In this document: one piece after another, positions 6,139-7,634 of the stretch
How the letters are laid out: every line of letters begins with the position of its first letter
Position numbering within the stretch: the stretch's first letter is position 1
Assembly: GCA_039917655.1 (NCBI GenBank)
Contig: JBDSJC010000028.1
Span: 1-7,634 of the forward strand
Origin: PNKC01 sp039917655
Lineage (GTDB): Bacteria > Chloroflexota > Dehalococcoidia > Tepidiformales > Tepidiformaceae
DNA: 7,634 nt
Direction of reading: 5' to 3'
Notes under the pieces: model-generated
Database searches by the model: none
What the model was told of the DNA's origin: nothing
The model's input: the letters and a program-made list of their open reading frames with translations, nothing else
Made by a program: the position numbers and the translations under genes

Positions 6139-6144
6139 TAGACT
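6139..6144 (+). promoter_or_regulatory. -10 box of a leaderless promoter for the MFS gene
   Basis: TAGACT ends 6 nt before the ATG at 6151, identical in sequence and spacing to the box before the RAM-domain gene. There is no Shine-Dalgarno site in front of the ATG. I find no good -35. A weak inverted repeat AGTTG/CAACT (6106-6110 and 6118-6122) sits in the -35 area and could be an operator or chance. Confidence 0.6.
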
Positions 6145-6150
6145 CCCGCA

Positions 6151-7419
6151 ATGACCGAACAGGTGCTTCCCGCTGAGCCGCTCGTTGCCCAGGCGGGGAC
6201 AGACGAAGAGACGCGCAACCCCTTCTCGATGCCCGGTTATCGAAACTGGTGGGCGGCCTCGGTGGTTGCCGGCACCGGCGTCGGGATCCAGGCAGTGACG
6301 GTCCCGTTGTTTATTCGCGACCGCGTCTCCGATGACGCCCGGCCGCTGGCGATCGCCGCCGCGCTCATCTGCCAGACGCTCCCCGCCGCGGGGTTCGCGC
6401 TGTTCGGCGGGGTTGTCGCCGACCGGGTCGAACGGCGGCGAATCCTCGTCCGCAGCTTTTCGGTGGCCGCCGCGGTGTCGCTGATTTACGTGGCGCTTTC
6501 GGGCCTCGAAGCCTCGTTCATCTGGCCGGTGTTCATTCTCGCGGCAATCGTTGGCAGTGCGGGGGCGTTCACCAACCCGGCCAGGCAGTCAATGATGCCG
6601 CAGATTTTGCGGACGGCGCAGCTTCAGAACGGCGTCATCCTGGGGACGATGGCGTTCATGGCGACGTTACAGTTCGGCGGACCGATGGTCGGAGGATTGC
6701 TCGCCGATGGGCCTGGGCTGACGTTCGCGTTTCTGGTTGAAGTGGTGATGCTCGCCGCCGCCGCCCTCCTCTTTTCCCGCATTGCTACCGATATGCCTGT
6801 GCCCTCGGGCCGCAGCGTCCGTGCCGACCTTGCCGAAGGCCTGCGCTATGTGCGCCACTCGCCCGCGCTCAGTGGGGTGCTGGCGCTGGGCACGATCCCC
6901 GGCGTATTCCTCATGGGTCCGTTCGCCGTCACCGTCGTGATCTTCGTCCAGGATGTGCTCCACGAGAGCGACAAGTACGTCGGCATCCTGTGGGGATCCT
7001 TCGGCGCCGGGATCCTCATCGGGTCAGTCTTGTTGACAATGATCCGGCCGGGCCGCCGTGGGGTGATGCTCTGTAGCTCCGTACTCATGGGCGGCGTCTT
7101 GATGGCGCTCTACGGGTTCAGCAGCAGCTTGCCGCTGAACATGTTCTTCCTCTTCATCAGCGGGATCTTTGGCCCAGCGATCTTCATCAACTTCGCCACC
7201 GCGCTCCTCCAGGAGAACACCGAACGCCACATGATGGGCCGCGTGATGAGCATGTACGGGCTAGCGTTCACGGCATCAACCCCGGTGGGCTACGCCCAGG
7301 CCGGGATCATGGCCACGCTCTACGGTCCGCAGGCCACGATCGTCATTTCGGCGAGCATTGCAGCGGTGATCGGTGTCCTCGCGATGCTCTTCCTGCGGCC
7401 GGTGACGCGGCTGAGGTAG
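6151..7419 (+). CDS. MFS transporter, MFS_3/DHA3-type drug or metabolite exporter
   Basis: 422 residues with about 12 hydrophobic helices, the usual length of a proton-driven major facilitator permease in the cytoplasmic membrane. After a hydrophilic N-terminus (1-28) comes MPGYRNWWAA, the typical opening of MFS_3 (EntS-like) members. Loop 2-3 carries the MFS motif A as Gly86-Gly87-x-x-x-Asp91-Arg92-x-x-Arg95-Arg96-Arg97. NPARQSMMP (142-150) is another hallmark of this family. A hydrophilic central loop (210-235) separates the halves, and MGRVMSMYG (362-370) repeats the loop motif in the second half. Substrate cannot be told from sequence; relatives export siderophores, macrolides or other compounds. 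It has its own leaderless promoter 52 nt after the CtaG-like gene. It converges with the flavodoxin-like gene, with stops 17 nt apart. Confidence 0.93.
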   Translation: MTEQVLPAEPLVAQAGTDEETRNPFSMPGYRNWWAASVVAGTGVGIQAVTVPLFIRDRVSDDARPLAIAAALICQTLPAAGFALFGGVVADRVERRRILVRSFSVAAAVSLIYVALSGLEASFIWPVFILAAIVGSAGAFTNPARQSMMPQILRTAQLQNGVILGTMAFMATLQFGGPMVGGLLADGPGLTFAFLVEVVMLAAAALLFSRIATDMPVPSGRSVRADLAEGLRYVRHSPALSGVLALGTIPGVFLMGPFAVTVVIFVQDVLHESDKYVGILWGSFGAGILIGSVLLTMIRPGRRGVMLCSSVLMGGVLMALYGFSSSLPLNMFFLFISGIFGPAIFINFATALLQENTERHMMGRVMSMYGLAFTASTPVGYAQAGIMATLYGPQATIVISASIAAVIGVLAMLFLRPVTRLR

Positions 7420-7436
7420 CGGCACCGGCGCCTCGG

Positions 7437-7634
7437 TCAGCCGCCAGCGACGGCGCGCAGGGACAGCTCAGCGCGAATCGTCCCCGCCCAGTGGCGGATC
7501 TCGCTCCAGTCGCGGAAGTCGCCATCCGGCACTCGCAACGCGGCGACGAGCGACCGCTCCATGAAACCAAGCCGAGTGCGATCGATTTTGCCCTCGAACA
7601 ACTGATGCTCGCGTGCGTGGGTCAGATCCATGAC
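7437..7634 (-). CDS. Flavodoxin-domain protein, HemG-like C-terminus (partial)
   Basis: Only the last 65 codons are present; the frame is open to the right edge, so the ATG at 7631 is internal. The segment HQLFEGKIDRTRLGFMERSL, the VPDGDFRDW motif and the following helix with IRHWAGTIRAEL match the C-terminal end of Flavodoxin_5 / menaquinone-dependent protoporphyrinogen oxidase-like proteins. In these a Phe-x-Gly-Lys-hydrophobic-Asp strand and a Gly-Asp-(Phe/Tyr)-Arg-Asp-Trp motif precede the last helix. These are FMN-binding cytosolic or membrane-associated redox proteins; only the true HemG subgroup acts in haem synthesis. Subgroup and FMN site cannot be judged because the N-terminal part is off the window. 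It converges on the MFS gene with 17 nt between stops. Confidence 0.75.
   Translation of the reverse strand, partial: VMDLTHAREHQLFEGKIDRTRLGFMERSLVAALRVPDGDFRDWSEIRHWAGTIRAELSLRAVAGG

Noticed and set aside
7398..7429. Inverted repeat GCCGGTG / CACCGGC with an 18-base loop at the MFS stop codon.
   Set aside because: 7-bp arms with a long loop, partly inside the coding region and without a T-run, are expected by chance in DNA this GC-rich.
1..7634. Possibility of a defence system built on the VWA/MoxR-type genes.
   Set aside because: Some VWA-MoxR sets belong to anti-phage ternary systems, but here the gene order and domain set (DUF58, BatD-like, BatA, BatB-TPR) are those of the ordinary Bat operon, with no nuclease or effector gene.

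Overview
This is a GC-rich bacterial window (roughly two thirds G+C by eye) carrying seven sizeable genes, one very small gene and little non-coding DNA. Two features point to a lineage with mixed translation initiation, as in Chloroflexota, Deinococcota or Actinomycetota. Some genes have clear Shine-Dalgarno sites, while two have a -10-like TAGACT box exactly 6 nt before the ATG, the arrangement of leaderless mRNAs. My best guess is a Chloroflexota-type organism, but this rests on general impression and is not established.

Left part (2-4468, + strand): a tightly coupled Bat (aerotolerance-type, MoxR-associated) operon. The order is a DUF58/VWA-like protein whose N-terminus lies off the window, a secreted and membrane-anchored BatD/DUF4381-like protein, BatA (VWA), and a BatB protein fused to a BatC-like TPR domain. 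Every junction is an ATGA or TGATG overlap, so the four products are probably made in balanced amounts. A MoxR AAA+ ATPase is expected just upstream but is not in the window. The predicted architecture is a membrane complex: two VWA domains and a TPR domain face the outside of the cytoplasmic membrane, and the DUF58 protein stays in the cytoplasm. The fused BatB-BatC protein keeps what looks like a complete lipoprotein signal sequence in its middle.

Middle (4469-4928): the only long non-coding stretch. It holds a hairpin between convergent units, a 38-residue Lys/Pro/Gly-rich protein gene on the minus strand with an excellent ribosome binding site, and a divergent upstream region with a 10-bp perfect palindrome.

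Right part (4929-7634): a stand-alone Lrp/AsnC ligand-binding (RAM) protein is followed 12 nt later by a seven-helix CtaG-like (Caa3_CtaG) membrane protein that seems to lack several of the family's usual histidines. Next come a separately transcribed 12-helix MFS exporter of the MFS_3 type and, convergent to it, the C-terminal end of a flavodoxin-domain (HemG-like) protein that runs off the right edge. No rRNA, tRNA, CRISPR array, insertion sequence or phage gene was seen.
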